In this document: in pieces, positions 6,012 to 6,086 of the stretch
Numbering within the stretch: position 1 is the first letter of the stretch
Layout of the letters: each line of letters begins with the position of its first letter
NCBI GenBank assembly: GCA_020049245.1
Contig: JAIFLB010000038.1
Location: 1 to 6,086 of the forward strand
Reading direction: 5' to 3'
Source: Betaproteobacteria bacterium
Lineage (GTDB): Bacteria > Pseudomonadota > Gammaproteobacteria > Burkholderiales > Thiobacillaceae
Length of the DNA: 6,086 bases
Translations under genes and position numbers: made by a program
Notes under the pieces: model-generated
Databases searched by the model: none
What the model was told of the DNA's origin: nothing
What the model saw: only the letters and a program-made list of their open reading frames with translations

Positions 6012-6086
6012 GAAGCTGGCTGGCAAGGCGCGACGACGAGTCATGCCGAGGCATGGCGAGAAGGAGCAACGCGGCCAGACGGCTTC
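6012..6086. repeat. Nested imperfect palindrome, likely dispersed intergenic repeat, cut by the window edge
   Basis: GAAGCTGGCTGGC (6012-6024) pairs with GCCAGACGGCTTC (6074-6086) at 11 of 13 positions. Inside, CATGCC (6042-6047) pairs with GGCATG (6050-6055). Both pairs share a centre near 6049, and CGCG at 6029-6032 and 6070-6073 adds a further co-centred match. The unit therefore folds as one long interrupted stem. It may continue beyond 6086. The architecture resembles REP/MITE-type intergenic repeats, but copy number cannot be judged from one window. Confidence 0.55.

Larger units (their letters stand above)
5848..6086. other. Non-coding tail downstream of ssb
   Basis: No convincing gene is visible in these 239 nt. 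Reading frames across it run antisense into ssb or lack recognisable protein features. It contains a loose imperfect hairpin at 5879-5928 (ATTCCTG with CAGGAAT outside, GGCG with CGCC inside), a GC hairpin at 5991-6006 and a nested palindrome from 6012 to the edge. A clear intrinsic terminator with a T-tract is not present, so where ssb transcription ends is open. Confidence 0.65.

Noticed and set aside
5752..6069. 105-codon minus-strand open frame downstream of ssb
   Set aside because: It overlaps ssb antisense and runs through the palindromic repeat. The translation has no recognisable domain and there is no ribosome site.

Overview
The window looks like a core-genome segment of a betaproteobacterium, with Rhodocyclales-type relatives (Dechloromonas/Azoarcus/Accumulibacter-like) the most plausible. 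This rests on three things: the fairly GC-rich composition, the gene order aroQ-accB-accC-prmA-(DUF3426 zinc-ribbon gene), and the pairing of a YajR-like MFS gene with ssb. The taxonomic call is inferred from gene order and protein style; no search was run.

Left part (1-3718, minus strand): five co-directional genes, transcribed right to left. They are aroQ (type II 3-dehydroquinate dehydratase), accB (biotin carboxyl carrier protein), accC (biotin carboxylase), prmA (ribosomal protein L11 methyltransferase), and the first 110 codons of a zinc-ribbon DUF3426-type protein that runs off position 1. Gaps are 4 nt (aroQ/accB), 117 nt (accB/accC), 16 nt (accC/prmA) and 23 nt (prmA/zinc ribbon), so this is probably one operon. 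AccB and AccC form the biotin carboxylase half of acetyl-CoA carboxylase (fatty acid synthesis). AroQ serves the shikimate pathway, and PrmA modifies ribosomal protein L11. The unusual part is the accB-accC gap. It is filled with a cluster of 7-nt-periodic GTGAAAN units in both orientations, able to form several competing hairpins, and it begins exactly at the accB stop codon.

Middle (3719-3975): a divergent intergenic region of about 257 nt. It carries a weak candidate promoter for the aroQ operon and, between that promoter and aroQ, a perfect odd-length palindrome TGACAGACTGTCA.

Right part (3976-5847, plus strand): a 12-TM MFS transporter of the YajR type with a C-terminal soluble YAM-like domain. 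It is followed directly (stop TAA abutting ATG) by ssb, which has a strong Shine-Dalgarno sequence inside the end of the transporter gene.

Tail (5848-6086): no convincing gene. It holds a GC-rich hairpin and a nested imperfect palindrome that reaches the window edge and looks like a dispersed intergenic repeat.

I found no novel multi-gene system. All six genes and the partial one belong to known families with intact key residues. The observations most worth following are the two intergenic repeat structures and the palindrome upstream of aroQ.
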